From: an uncultured Eubacteriales bacterium
Lineage (GTDB): Bacteria; Bacillota; Clostridia; Christensenellales; Aristaeellaceae
Assembly: GCA_902790015.1 (NCBI GenBank)
Contig: CADAQF010000002.1
Span: 1 to 64,000 of the forward strand
Direction of reading: 5' to 3'
Length of the DNA: 64,000 nucleotides
Shown here in pieces: positions 43,916 through 53,270 of the stretch. A program made the position numbers and the translations under genes. Below the pieces are notes generated by a model. The model saw only the letters and a program-made list of their open reading frames with translations, was not told the DNA's origin and ran no database searches. Position 1 is the first letter of the stretch. Each line of letters opens with the position of its first letter.

Positions 43916-45412
43916 TTACAGGTTCCTCCGGGGCAAAAGCACGAACAGCGCTGCCAGGAAAACCATAAGCGGCAGCGCCAGGGACAGCGCAGCCGGAAGG
44001 CCCGGCCCGGATATCCTCAGCGGGGCGCGGACAGCGTCCTTCTGCACGATATCAAGGTCGATCTCCTTTCCGCCGTTCAGGGTCTTCATGAGCGCCATCA
44101 GGAATTCCGGGGCATAGGTGTTGTTCAAAAGCCATTCCTCGCAGAAAAGGTCAGCATTTCCCACCAGGATCATCCGGCTGGAAGTATCATCGTCATAATA
44201 GCGCCGCGCGTACACGGCCAGGTCAAAATAGCCCTCCGGGTCGCCCTCGGCCCGCTCCAGGGACTGGTTTTCGTCGTCGGGCTGATGCAGATAGGCCGCG
44301 CCGGACCTGAGCAGGGATTCTGAAAAAACGGACGCGTCCCTTTCAGGCAGTATCTCAAACGCGCGGGCGCCGGGCAGCAGCAGGAAATCCCGCCCGCTGC
44401 GGGTGAGGGCCGTCAGTTCCGGCACGTCCTGCATGTAGGGTGCTAAAACGGCGGGGGATGCGTTGTAATAGCTCTCGGTGTCTTCCGCCTGCGCCACGCA
44501 CAGGCCCGGCAGGACCCGGACGCCGAAATAGAGGTACAGCTGGCTTATGCGGGGCAGGGCGGAAGGGTCAGAATAGCGGGAAAGCGTGAGGAACGCGCCT
44601 CCGCTCCGGGCATAGTCAAGAAGGGCGCTCAGCTCGTCCTCCGTCAGGTCGAACTGCGGGCAGGCGATCAGAAGCGGACGGTCCGTGTCGAGCTGATCCA
44701 GGGCGGAAACGAACACGGTTTCATAGCTGTTGTCATGCAAAAGCTGCGTCATTAGCCCTAAGTCCGCCGCGGTCAGCTCCCCGTGGCCGGTCAGTATCTG
44801 AAGGCCCGGCACCTCCTCCCGGGACACATAGAGGATGGCCTCGGTGAGCTTTTTTTCCACCTGGTAGCCAGAAACATAGTAGCTGCCGGTTTCCAGGTCG
44901 TAGGACCTGGACAGCAGATCGTTTTCAGAAAGCACCCTGACCCGGTCAGTATCGGGGCAGTGCACCACCAGACACTGGGCGGGAATGGATTCGCCGTTCA
45001 GCTGCGCGGAAAAACGCTCCTGAAACGAAGGATTCCTGACGATGTCCTCCTCAGACCAGGAGAGCTTTCCGCTCTGCGCCCGGTAGCGGTTTAAGATCAG
45101 CTCCGCGTCCTCAAAGGAAAGGGCGGACGTATCGTAGGCGGCGGAACGGACATAGTACACATGAACATCCCTGTCCAGCGCCGCAAGTACTTTACGGGTG
45201 GTTTCGCTCTGCACCGTCAGGCTGTTGAAGGAATAGTCCCGGGTCAGGGCAAACCGGTCCTCCAGATAGCCTGAAAGGATGTTGATCAATACCGCCAGTA
45301 CGATCACTCCGGCGGTCAGGAGCGCGGCGTAACCGCCTTTAAATACGCGCGCGCCGGCGAAAAAGGCTTTAATCCCTCTGGCCGTATCCTTGCGTCCGTC
45401 TGTCTGCTTCAC
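43916..45412 (-). CDS. GldG-like ABC-associated extracellular protein
   Basis: A GTG start at 45412 overlaps the permease stop (GTGA) and follows GGAGGG, giving 498 residues. A membrane helix near 30-50 (LLTAGVIVLAVLINILSGYL) is followed by a large extracellular domain with the family's ARDYSFN-like LTRDYSFNSLTVQSETT, PGLQILTGHGEL and RSGGAFLTL, and a C-terminal helix (ALSLALPLMVFLAALFVLL). This matches the GldG / ABC-type uncharacterised transport family (DUF4350-like). No gliding genes are seen, so the name reflects homology only. Confidence 0.82.
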   Translation of the reverse strand: MKQTDGRKDTARGIKAFFAGARVFKGGYAALLTAGVIVLAVLINILSGYLEDRFALTRDYSFNSLTVQSETTRKVLAALDRDVHVYYVRSAAYDTSALSFEDAELILNRYRAQSGKLSWSEEDIVRNPSFQERFSAQLNGESIPAQCLVVHCPDTDRVRVLSENDLLSRSYDLETGSYYVSGYQVEKKLTEAILYVSREEVPGLQILTGHGELTAADLGLMTQLLHDNSYETVFVSALDQLDTDRPLLIACPQFDLTEDELSALLDYARSGGAFLTLSRYSDPSALPRISQLYLYFGVRVLPGLCVAQAEDTESYYNASPAVLAPYMQDVPELTALTRSGRDFLLLPGARAFEILPERDASVFSESLLRSGAAYLHQPDDENQSLERAEGDPEGYFDLAVYARRYYDDDTSSRMILVGNADLFCEEWLLNNTYAPEFLMALMKTLNGGKEIDLDIVQKDAVRAPLRISGPGLPAALSLALPLMVFLAALFVLLPRRNL

Positions 45413-46119
45413 GCGCTTTCCCTCCACCTTCTCATGTCCAGCACGCGGACGCATAAAAACAGCATCACCAGCGTGAAGCTCAGGTCAAACAGCAGGTCTG
45501 AAAAGCTGAGCCTTCCGCTGAGGAAAGGGGAGATCCGCCTGTACAGGCTCAGAAAGGACAGGACGGAGCTGACCGCGGGAACGGGAAAGGCCTGCGCCAG
45601 CAGGTCGGACAGCCATATCAGCAGATGCGCCCCGAAGCAGGCGATGGCCGCCACCATCTGCGTTCTGGAAAGGGAAGCGATCAGCATGTCCATCGAAAGA
45701 AATGCGCAGCCCATCAGGAAAAACCCGAGATACCCCACCAGCGTTTCACTTACGTACAGCGTTCCGTATACGGCGATCATCAGCGGGTAAAAAAAGGACA
45801 GCGCCACCGAGATCAGCAGTATCGTGCAGGCGGCCAGATATTTGCCGGCCACGATGCGCGTGAGCGTGACCGGGGATGAAAAAACCGCCTGATCCCCGCC
45901 CGTGAGCCTCGCGCTGAGCAGCCTGACCGCCAGTACGGGGGAGAGCAGCATCCATACGTAGCTCATGCTGGACAGAAGCGTCAGCATGCTGCTCACCCGG
46001 GCCGCCAGGTTGCCGATGATAAAAAGGATGCTTCCCAGCAGCAGAAATACGCCGATGTAGACATAGCCCACCGGCGTCAGGAAATAGCTCTTGAGTTCCC
46101 TTTGGTATATGGCAAGCAT
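45409..46119 (-). CDS. ABC-2 type permease (GldF/NosY-like)
   Basis: The 236 residues hold six predicted membrane helices. It begins MLAIYQRELKSYFLTPVGYV, the usual opening of GldF-type permeases, and includes FLLLGSILFIIGNLA and LLSPVLAVRLLSARLTGGDQ. It lies 4 bases after the ATPase gene and overlaps the GldG-like gene by 4 bases, so all are translated together. Confidence 0.87.
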   Translation of the reverse strand: MLAIYQRELKSYFLTPVGYVYIGVFLLLGSILFIIGNLAARVSSMLTLLSSMSYVWMLLSPVLAVRLLSARLTGGDQAVFSSPVTLTRIVAGKYLAACTILLISVALSFFYPLMIAVYGTLYVSETLVGYLGFFLMGCAFLSMDMLIASLSRTQMVAAIACFGAHLLIWLSDLLAQAFPVPAVSSVLSFLSLYRRISPFLSGRLSFSDLLFDLSFTLVMLFLCVRVLDMRRWRESA

Positions 46120-46123
46120 CCGT

Positions 46124-47047
46124 TTACTCCTTCATGGCAGCCAGAAAAACCTCTTCCAGGGTGCTCCTGCGGCGCGTCAGGCGCAGGATCGGGGCGTTCA
46201 GCGCGGCCATCTGTTCAAACAGCAGCCGTTCCACCGGCACGTATTTTTCGGCCATCAGCAGGGCGTCGGTGATGCCGGGCGTGTCGCTTTTGAGGATCGT
46301 GAAGGAGGAAAGCCCGGGAAGACGGCTCAGCTGCTTTTCCAGCTGATCCTTTCCAAGCGCTATCCGCGCTTCGACCTGCAGAAGGCCTTCCTCCCCGTTT
46401 CCGGGAGCGTAATCGCGCAGGAGTTTTCCGTCCCGCAGGATCAGCACGCGCCGGCAGATCTGTTCCATATCGGCCAGGATATGGGAAGACAGCAGCACCG
46501 TATGATCCTGCTGGAGGCTTTTGATGAGCTGGCGGAATTCGGCCGCCTGCAGCGGGTCAAGCCCGGCCGTGGGTTCGTCCAGTATCAGCACCTCCGGATC
46601 GCCGCACAGCGCCTGGCACAGCCCCACCCGCTGCTTAAATCCGCGGGACAGGTTGCCTATGCGCCGGGGAAGCACCGCTTCTATGCCGGTCAGACGGCTG
46701 ATGTCCGCGATGTGCCGGTCCCGCTCAGCGGGCACTACGCCGCGCAGCCTGCAGAGAAACAGCAGGTAGTCCCTGACCGTCATTTCGTCGTACAGCGGCG
46801 CCTGTTCGGGCAGGTATCCTATCAGCGCCTTCGCTTCCTCGGGCGAGCGGATGATGTCGAACCCGCCTACGGATACGGCGCCCGACGTGGCAGCCAGCTG
46901 GCCTGTGACGATGTTCATCAGCGTCGTTTTGCCCGCGCCGTTGGGGCCGAGCAGGCCCACAGTCTCGCCCCGGGCGATATGGGCGGTGAGCCGGTCCAGC
47001 GCCAGGACGCGGCCGTAGCGCTTGCTGACGCCGTTCAGTTCGATCAT
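46124..47047 (-). CDS. ABC transporter ATP-binding protein (GldA/NosF-like)
   Basis: The start at 47047 (MIELNGVSKRYGRVLALD) follows TGGAGA. The 307 residues include Walker A GLLGPNGAGKTTLMN, signature NLSRGFKQRVGLCQAL, Walker B EVLILDEPTAGLDP and the H-loop VLLSSHILADM, then a C-terminal regulatory tail. It is the first gene of a four-gene operon with the permease, GldG-like and DUF4340 proteins. The substrate is unknown. Confidence 0.9.
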   Translation of the reverse strand: MIELNGVSKRYGRVLALDRLTAHIARGETVGLLGPNGAGKTTLMNIVTGQLAATSGAVSVGGFDIIRSPEEAKALIGYLPEQAPLYDEMTVRDYLLFLCRLRGVVPAERDRHIADISRLTGIEAVLPRRIGNLSRGFKQRVGLCQALCGDPEVLILDEPTAGLDPLQAAEFRQLIKSLQQDHTVLLSSHILADMEQICRRVLILRDGKLLRDYAPGNGEEGLLQVEARIALGKDQLEKQLSRLPGLSSFTILKSDTPGITDALLMAEKYVPVERLLFEQMAALNAPILRLTRRRSTLEEVFLAAMKE

Positions 47048-47196
47048 GCGCTTCTCCAAAAAAGTCGTTGATGATAACAGCGGGAGAGATATTTTACCAA
47101 ATCATGAAATCTGATAAAAACACGCAGGAAATCCCCACAAAGCTGTTAAAAAAGTAATAAAAAAAGGTTAATAATTCCACTTTGATGCCGAAATGA

Positions 47197-47224
47197 TTGC
47201 GTTTTAAGGAAATTGTGCTATACT
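47197..47224 (+). promoter_or_regulatory. promoter of the small membrane-protein gene
   Basis: TTGCGT (47197-47202), a 16-base spacer and TATACT (47219-47224). It leaves a leader of about 100 bases ending in a hairpin. No other gene lies in the 47048-47334 gap. Confidence 0.55.
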
Positions 47225-47298
47225 GTTCATGAAAACAGCGAAAAAACAGGCTTGCCTTTTCCGCTTTGCGCCGGGCCGGCCGCTTCGCTGAAAACCCC

Positions 47299-47328
47299 TT
47301 CTTATAAGGATCTTATAAGAAAAGGAGG
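47299..47328 (+). promoter_or_regulatory. hairpin abutting the Shine-Dalgarno
   Basis: TTCTTATAAG (47299-47308) and CTTATAAGAA (47312-47321) form a perfect 10-bp inverted repeat with loop GAT. It ends at the AAAGGAGG ribosome-binding site (47321-47328). It could work as an RNA control element or a protein-binding palindrome. Confidence 0.6.
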
Positions 47329-47334
47329 AAGCCG

Positions 47335-47817
47335 ATGTATCAATATGCCGCGCAGAATCAGCACCGTGCCGGTTTTGTGACCATGCGCAACCGGGTGCTG
47401 CTGATCCTGACTTTGGTTCTGCTGGCCCTGGTGGTTTTCCTGGGCATCAGGACGATCACCCTTCAAAGCTACCGCACCCGGTCGGAGGACGCTTATTATC
47501 ACAGCCTCAGCAGTGACGTGGCCTCGGCCATTTCCGTTGCCAACCGGCTGGATTCCACCACCAGCTCAACTACCTCCTACACCCTGGGCCTGGTCAGGCA
47601 GTATGTTTACTCCATGGAGCGGGTGAACGGCATGTGCTCGTCCCTCACCGGGCGTACCTATGTGCCTCAGGACGCCTTTGCCGCCCTGTATACCGACCTG
47701 GACAATTACCAGACCCTGGTGCTGGGCAACAAGAAATCCACCGTGGAGACCCGGGAAATGCTTCTGACGCACCTGAACCTCGTGCAGGGCTATATCAACG
47801 GGGTGCTGGCCTCCTGA
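47335..47817 (+). CDS. small single-pass membrane protein, function unknown
   Basis: The ATG at 47335 follows AAAGGAGG at 6 bases. The 160 residues have a short cytoplasmic N-terminus, one membrane helix (about 19-38, VLLILTLVLLALVVFLGI) and a helical extracellular part rich in Ser, Thr and Tyr (YYHSLSSDVASAISVANRL, DLDNYQTLVLGNKKST). I do not recognise a family. The stop codon lies inside the oppositely oriented ispE gene, giving a 28-bp tail-to-tail overlap. A long leader with a hairpin suggests regulated expression. Confidence 0.75.
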   Translation: MYQYAAQNQHRAGFVTMRNRVLLILTLVLLALVVFLGIRTITLQSYRTRSEDAYYHSLSSDVASAISVANRLDSTTSSTTSYTLGLVRQYVYSMERVNGMCSSLTGRTYVPQDAFAALYTDLDNYQTLVLGNKKSTVETREMLLTHLNLVQGYINGVLAS

Positions 47818-48671
47818 CAGGTATTTGCCCTGGCTGTGAAAAGCCCGTTTCTTTCTTCCCTGATCTTCTGCGCGGCATAGTCCGCGCTTTTTTCATCCCC
47901 GAAAACGCCGAACAGGGCGGAGCCGCTGCCGGTCATGGCGGCAAAAAGCGCCCCTTTTTTATACAGCAGGGACAAAAGCTCTTGAAGCTCCGGCAAAAGC
48001 CCTTTGGCGGGCGGATAGAGCGCGTTGTGCAGCAGCTCCCGCAAAGCCCGGTAATCGCCCTTTTGAAGGGCCGCGATCGCTTCGGGGATGCGGGAGGGCG
48101 GCGCTTTCTCACCTTCGTCAAACGCCCGGTACACAAGGGGCGTGGAAAGCCCCCGCTCAGGCTTGATGATCACCAGCGGCGCGGCGCCGCCCAGGTTTAC
48201 GGGCGTCACCCTTTCGCCGACCCCCCGGACCCGGGCGGCACCATTTTTCAGGCAGAAAGGGATATCCGCTCCCAGGGACAGGCCGATGTCAGAAAGCGCC
48301 TGATCGTTTAATGGAAGCTCCCACCAGTCCCTGAGCGTGCGCAGGGCGCAGGCCGCGTCGGCGCTGCCGCCCCCAAGTCCCGCCTCTGAAGGGATATTCT
48401 TGATGAGGGTCAAATGCGCGCCGTGTTTGCCGGACGAAAGCTCCAAAAGCTTCCTGGCTGCCCGGAAAACGAGGTTATCCTCCGTTTCGAGCGCGGGCGC
48501 GCCGATAACCTCCACAGAAAGCTCTTCGCTTTCCCTGATGATCAGCTGATCGCACAGGGAAACGGGCTGCATCAGCATATCCAGCAGGTGATACCCGTCT
48601 GCCCTGATACCCGTGATATCCAGCGACCAGTTGATCTTGCCAAAGGCCGAAAAAACCTGTTCTTTCATCAT
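47790..48671 (-). CDS. ispE: 4-diphosphocytidyl-2-C-methyl-D-erythritol kinase
   Basis: IspE phosphorylates CDP-methylerythritol in the MEP isoprenoid pathway. The GHMP-kinase ATP loop is in IPSEAGLGGGSADAACAL (about 93-108). AFGKINWSLDITGIRADGYH at the start and ALFAAMTGSGSALFG near the end are further GHMP blocks. The 293 residues are normal. The start (two ATGs) has a weak site and lies 8 bases after the histidine kinase stop, so it is probably coupled as the last gene of the zapA operon. Confidence 0.94.
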   Translation of the reverse strand: MMKEQVFSAFGKINWSLDITGIRADGYHLLDMLMQPVSLCDQLIIRESEELSVEVIGAPALETEDNLVFRAARKLLELSSGKHGAHLTLIKNIPSEAGLGGGSADAACALRTLRDWWELPLNDQALSDIGLSLGADIPFCLKNGAARVRGVGERVTPVNLGGAAPLVIIKPERGLSTPLVYRAFDEGEKAPPSRIPEAIAALQKGDYRALRELLHNALYPPAKGLLPELQELLSLLYKKGALFAAMTGSGSALFGVFGDEKSADYAAQKIREERNGLFTARANTCQEASTPLI

Positions 48672-48679
48672 GCGGCAAT

Positions 48680-50161
48680 TTACGACAAAGCAGCCTGCTC
48701 GCCGCCGTTTGGCAGCGCGGGCGCTTTTCCTTTTTCCAGGGTGAACTCAAACGCGGCGCCCTCATCAGACGGCACAAGGAAGATCTTCTGCCCGTGCTTT
48801 TCCATGATCCGCTTGCATATGGCCAGGCCGAGCCCCGTGCCCTTTCCCACGGTATGGGCCTTGTCGGCCTTGTAGAAGCGGTCGAACAGATGGGGGGCGT
48901 CCTCGGGGGAAACCTTCTCTCCGTTGTCCCAAATGATCACATGGATCAGGTCCTTTTCGATACGGCTCCTGATGCCGATGCGGCCGCCCTTGGGGGTGAA
49001 TTTGAGCGCGTTGTCCACGAGGTTCACCAGCACCTGGGTGATCTGCTCAGAATCCGCCCGGGCATAGCAGGGATCCTGGGCAAAATCCACCTCCAGCTCT
49101 ATCTCGTTGTCCTCGATCTGCTGCATCTTGGTGATCAGCACCCGGCGGGTCAGCTCGTTCAAGTCAAAGTCCGTCAATGCCAGCTTGACCTCGTCCCGCT
49201 CCATGCGGGAAAGGTTCAGCAGGCTGTTGATCAGCCTGGACAGCCGTTTGGTTTCGGACAGCACCGTCTCCATGTATTTTTTGTGTTCTGTCTGGGGAAT
49301 GGTATCGTCCAGCATGCTCTGCATGTAGCCCTGGATGGAGGTGATGGGGGAGCGCAGCTCGTGGGATACGTTGGCCAGGAACTCCCGCCGGGAATTTTCA
49401 AGCTCCTCCAGCTGTACGGCCATGCCGTTGAAGGCACGCGCCAGGGCCACGGTCTCCCGGCTGCCGCTTTCCTCGGCCCGGGTGGCGAAATTGCCTTCCG
49501 CCAGGGCGTTGGCGGCGTGCTCCATCTGGGTCAGGGGCCTTACGATGGAGCGCGTCATCAGGAAAATCAGCACGGCTGAAATCAGAATCGTGGCCACGCT
49601 CACTAAAAACACCGGCCAGTTGGTCTGAAGAAAGGCGCTTCGCATGGCGTGGGCAGCCGTCTGAATGACCACCGCGCCCATGACCCGGTTGTTCTGCCGC
49701 CAGGGAATGGCGACGGTGAACATCGTGCCGTCAGGCGTATCGACCTTGTTCAGCACCTCCTGCCCGTCCAGCACGGCGCTGATGGCCTGTTCCATGTTTT
49801 CGGTGTCCAGGGTGTTCTGCAGGTCCTCGTAGCTGAAATTCTCGTCCAGATAGATGTTTTTTTGCCCGTTCCTATCGACGATGATGCAGTAGGCGTTGTA
49901 ATCCCTAAACAGCTGCTGGGTGATCTGCTTGATGAATTCCCGGTTGGTGGTGCTCAGGGTATACGAAGTGCCGGTGCGCACGTTGTACCCGCCGCTTCCG
50001 GCCAGAAAAGCCAGGTTCTGGGCCTGGCTTATCAGATAGTTATAGGCTGAGTCATAGAAATTCTGCTGGGCGGAGGCGTAATAGATTGCCCCGATGACCA
50101 CCGTGCTGACCAGCACCGCCACCAGAAAGACCGTGATCAGTCTGGCAAACATGCTCCGCAC
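48680..50161 (-). CDS. membrane sensor histidine kinase
   Basis: The 493 residues have a first membrane helix (about 7-28), an extracellular sensor part (about 29-180), a second helix (about 182-202) and a HAMP domain (MTRSIVRPLTQMEHAANALAEG). The phospho-acceptor His is in ANVSHELRSPITSIQGY (H267). The ATP-binding domain has LVNLVDNALKFTPKGG, WDNGEKVSPED and GTGLGLAICKRI. It resembles PhoR/ResE-type kinases. It starts one base after its response regulator gene, so the two are a cognate pair. The stimulus is unknown. Confidence 0.92.
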   Translation of the reverse strand: MRSMFARLITVFLVAVLVSTVVIGAIYYASAQQNFYDSAYNYLISQAQNLAFLAGSGGYNVRTGTSYTLSTTNREFIKQITQQLFRDYNAYCIIVDRNGQKNIYLDENFSYEDLQNTLDTENMEQAISAVLDGQEVLNKVDTPDGTMFTVAIPWRQNNRVMGAVVIQTAAHAMRSAFLQTNWPVFLVSVATILISAVLIFLMTRSIVRPLTQMEHAANALAEGNFATRAEESGSRETVALARAFNGMAVQLEELENSRREFLANVSHELRSPITSIQGYMQSMLDDTIPQTEHKKYMETVLSETKRLSRLINSLLNLSRMERDEVKLALTDFDLNELTRRVLITKMQQIEDNEIELEVDFAQDPCYARADSEQITQVLVNLVDNALKFTPKGGRIGIRSRIEKDLIHVIIWDNGEKVSPEDAPHLFDRFYKADKAHTVGKGTGLGLAICKRIMEKHGQKIFLVPSDEGAAFEFTLEKGKAPALPNGGEQAALS

Positions 50162-50162
50162 G

Positions 50163-50852
50163 TTATTTTACCTCGAATTTATAGCCTACGCCCCAGACGG
50201 TCTTGATCTGCCAGCCCAGCATTTCGCTGCCGGTCAGCTTTTCGCGCAGGCGCTTGATGTGAACATCCACCGTCCGGCTGTCGCCGAAAAAGTCGAAGCC
50301 CCAGACCTGCTCCAGCAGCTGCTCCCGGGTAAAGACGTGGTTGGGATGGGAGGCCAGGAAATACAGCACCTCCAGCTCCTTGGGAGGGAGATCCAGCCGG
50401 TTTCCCTGGAAATAGACCTCGTATTTGTCCTGGCTGATGCTCAGGCCGGGGAAGGACAGGGTGCCCTTTTCGGTCTCGTTCTGCCCGGTGCGGCGCAGCA
50501 CCGCCTTGACGCGGGCCACCAGCTCCTTGTTTTCAAAGGGCTTGGTGATATAGTCGTCCGCGCCCAGCTCCAGGCCCAGCACCTTATCGAAGGTGTCGTC
50601 CTTGGCAGTCAGCATGATGATGGGGATGGAGCTGGACTGGCGCACGGCGCGGCATACCTGCCAGCCGTCCATACCCGGCAGCATGACGTCCAGCAGCATG
50701 AGGCTGGGCGGGTTTTTCTGAAACGCGGCGACCGCCTCGTCTCCCCGCTCCTGGACGTTGACTTCGTATCCCTCTTTTTCCAGGAGCAGCTGTATCAGCT
50801 GGGCAATGTTGGGATCGTCGTCCACGATCATGATGGTCTGCTTGTCGCTCAT
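50163..50852 (-). CDS. OmpR/PhoB-family response regulator
   Basis: The 229 residues comprise a receiver domain with acidic MIVDDDPN, phosphorylated Asp55 (LMLLDVMLPGMDGW), MLTAKD and the Lys motif DDYITKPFENKEL, followed by a winged-helix DNA-binding domain (ELEVLYFLASHPNHVFTREQ, RTVDVHIKRLREKL). It lies 13 bases after mutS2 and one base before its kinase gene. Its targets are not known. Confidence 0.94.
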   Translation of the reverse strand: MSDKQTIMIVDDDPNIAQLIQLLLEKEGYEVNVQERGDEAVAAFQKNPPSLMLLDVMLPGMDGWQVCRAVRQSSSIPIIMLTAKDDTFDKVLGLELGADDYITKPFENKELVARVKAVLRRTGQNETEKGTLSFPGLSISQDKYEVYFQGNRLDLPPKELEVLYFLASHPNHVFTREQLLEQVWGFDFFGDSRTVDVHIKRLREKLTGSEMLGWQIKTVWGVGYKFEVK

Positions 50853-50865
50853 AATACTCTCTCCT

Positions 50866-53217
50866 TTACTTGAGGGTCACAATGGTGACGCCGTCCTCGC
50901 CCTCGCCGTATTTACCCAGCCGGCTGGACTTGACGAGCGGGTGCTTTCGCAGATGCTGCTGTATGCCGGCGCGCAGCACGCCGGTCCCTTTGCCGTGCAC
51001 GATGGTGACCTCGTGATACCCTGCCATCACCGCGTTTCCCAGATACTGGTCGGTCTCCTGTACGGCTTCTTCCAGGGACATCCCCCTGACGTCGCAGGAA
51101 AGGGAGATGGCGGGGATGTCCTTCATATCCTTGTGGGCGGTGACGTGGGTCTTGTCCGGAGCCTTCTTTTCTTCCAGCAGTTCCAGCTGGCTTTGGTGCA
51201 CCTTGCATTTGAGTATGCCCGCCTGCACCAGTACCTCGCCTTTTTCGTCAGCGGGCTTGAGCACGGTTCCTTTGCCGCCGATGGTCAGGATGTTTACTGA
51301 ATCACCCGGCTGCAGGGGACGGGTGTTCTTTTTGACGATGCGGGGTTTTTGCGCCTGAAGGCCTTCCTGCAGGCTGTCCAGGTCGCCCTCGAGCTTGCGG
51401 TAGAGCTGGTTGGCGCGCGTCTTGTCCTCGCTTTGCTTCAGGTGCTTGAGCTCGTTGACGATATCCAGCGCCTCGCGCCGGGCGTTTTCCAGTATGCGGC
51501 GGGCTTCCTCCTTGGATTTCTGGGTGGCGCTGCGCTTTTTTTCCTCCATTTCGGCATAGAGCTTTTCGGCCTCATTGCGCAGCCTCACGGTTTCCTGCCG
51601 GGTCTGCTCGGCCAGGATACGCTCCTTTTCCGCCACCTGCTTATGATATTCGGCGTTGGCGATCACGTCTTCAAAGCGGACGGCCTCGTGGCTCAAAAGC
51701 TTCCGCGCGTCCTCGATCAGGCCCTCGCTCAGGCCCAGCTTGCGCGATATTTCAAACGCGTTGGATTTTCCGGGAACACCGATGGACAGCCGGTAGGTGG
51801 GGCGCAGGGTGGCGATGTCAAATTCCACGCTGGCGTTTTCCGCGCCGGGGGCGGTCAGGGCGAAGGCCTTGAGCTCGCTGTAGTGGGTGGTGGCCACCGT
51901 GCGGATGCCGCGATTGAGCAGGCTCTGAAGGATCGCCTGCGCCAGGGCGGCGCCCTCGGTGGGGTCCGTGCCGGCGCCCAGTTCGTCGAACAGCACCAGG
52001 TCCTTCTCCGTAACCTCCTGCATGATGTTCACGATATTGGTCATGTGGGAGGAGAAGGTGGACAGCGACTGCTCGATGGACTGCTCGTCCCCGATGTCCG
52101 CGAACACCTGGCGGAAGACCGAAAGCTCCGTACCAAGGTCCCCGGGCACCTGCAGGCCGGCCTGAGCCATCAGGGTCAAAAGGCCCACGGTTTTAAGGGT
52201 GACGGTTTTGCCGCCGGTATTGGGGCCGGTGATGATGAGCGAAGTGAACGCCCCGCCCAGCTCCAGGCTGCAGGGCACCACCTTTTCAGGGTCGATCAGC
52301 GGGTGCCGGACTCTGGTGAGGCGGATGAGGCCGTCCTGGTTGAGCTTGGGGGATACGCCGCGCATATCCCTGGCCAGCTGGCCCTTGGCGAACACAAAAT
52401 CAAGATGGGCCAGGATCGCGATGTTCTGTTCGATCAGATCCGCCTTGTCTCCCACGGCGGCGGAAAGGGCGGAAAGGATGCGCTCGATCTCTTCTTTTTC
52501 CTTGGCGGTCCATTCGCGGATCTCGTTGCTCAATTCAACCACCGCCAGCGGCTCAACGAAAAGCGTCGCCCCGGTGGAGGACTGATCCTGCACGATGCCC
52601 GGGACGCTGCCGCGGTATTCAGACCTTACCGGCACCACGTACCGGCCGTTTCGCACCGTGACGATGGCCTCCTGCAGATATTTGGACATTTCGCCCCGGA
52701 CCATCTGGTTGAGCCTGGTGCGGACCTTTTCGTTGGCCTTGGCGATATTGCGGCGGATGTCGTACAGAAGGGGGCTGGCGTGATCGGACATTTCCTCTTC
52801 GGACAGGATGGCTTCCGTGATGTCCTTTTCCAGCTGGGTAAACAGCTGCAGCCGGGAGGCCCCGGAGGTGATGAGCGGGGTGTTTTCCCGCTCTGTCACC
52901 AGGCTTGAGCGGGCACTTCGGGCGGCCCTCAGGGCCTCCGCCACCATGAGCAGCGCTTTTTGAGAAAGCGTCGACCCCTTTTGGGCCAGGGAAAGGTAGG
53001 GCCTGACGTCCGAAAAGGAGATCAGCGGGTTGCCGCCCTGATAGGTCAAAATGATGACGGCCTCCTCCGTCTCGTTCTGCGCTTTTCTGATCTCCTGAAA
53101 ATCATCCGAAGGAACAAGCGCAAGACACCTTTCCCTGCCCAGGTCGGTCAGGGCAAAAGCGGCCAGCTGTTCCCGGATCTTGGTGAATTCCAGCACGCGC
53201 AGCGCTTTTTCGTTCAT
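50866..53217 (-). CDS. mutS2: MutS2 protein with Smr domain
   Basis: MutS2 acts on recombination intermediates and, in Bacillus, on collided ribosomes through its Smr domain. The 783 residues contain the MutS-like ATPase with Walker A ITGPNTGGKTVTLKT and Walker B VLFDELGAGTDPTEGAAL. A long coiled coil (AEKERILAEQTRQETVRLRN region) and the C-terminal Smr domain with LDVRG-like SCDVRGMSLEEA and TIVHGKGTGVLR follow. It sits between the U32 gene and the two-component genes in one operon. Confidence 0.96.
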   Translation of the reverse strand: MNEKALRVLEFTKIREQLAAFALTDLGRERCLALVPSDDFQEIRKAQNETEEAVIILTYQGGNPLISFSDVRPYLSLAQKGSTLSQKALLMVAEALRAARSARSSLVTERENTPLITSGASRLQLFTQLEKDITEAILSEEEMSDHASPLLYDIRRNIAKANEKVRTRLNQMVRGEMSKYLQEAIVTVRNGRYVVPVRSEYRGSVPGIVQDQSSTGATLFVEPLAVVELSNEIREWTAKEKEEIERILSALSAAVGDKADLIEQNIAILAHLDFVFAKGQLARDMRGVSPKLNQDGLIRLTRVRHPLIDPEKVVPCSLELGGAFTSLIITGPNTGGKTVTLKTVGLLTLMAQAGLQVPGDLGTELSVFRQVFADIGDEQSIEQSLSTFSSHMTNIVNIMQEVTEKDLVLFDELGAGTDPTEGAALAQAILQSLLNRGIRTVATTHYSELKAFALTAPGAENASVEFDIATLRPTYRLSIGVPGKSNAFEISRKLGLSEGLIEDARKLLSHEAVRFEDVIANAEYHKQVAEKERILAEQTRQETVRLRNEAEKLYAEMEEKKRSATQKSKEEARRILENARREALDIVNELKHLKQSEDKTRANQLYRKLEGDLDSLQEGLQAQKPRIVKKNTRPLQPGDSVNILTIGGKGTVLKPADEKGEVLVQAGILKCKVHQSQLELLEEKKAPDKTHVTAHKDMKDIPAISLSCDVRGMSLEEAVQETDQYLGNAVMAGYHEVTIVHGKGTGVLRAGIQQHLRKHPLVKSSRLGKYGEGEDGVTIVTLK

Positions 53218-53270
53218 GGTTCAGCACCAGCTTTCAAAGAATAAAAAGAATGATCAGAAGCGATGGAACG

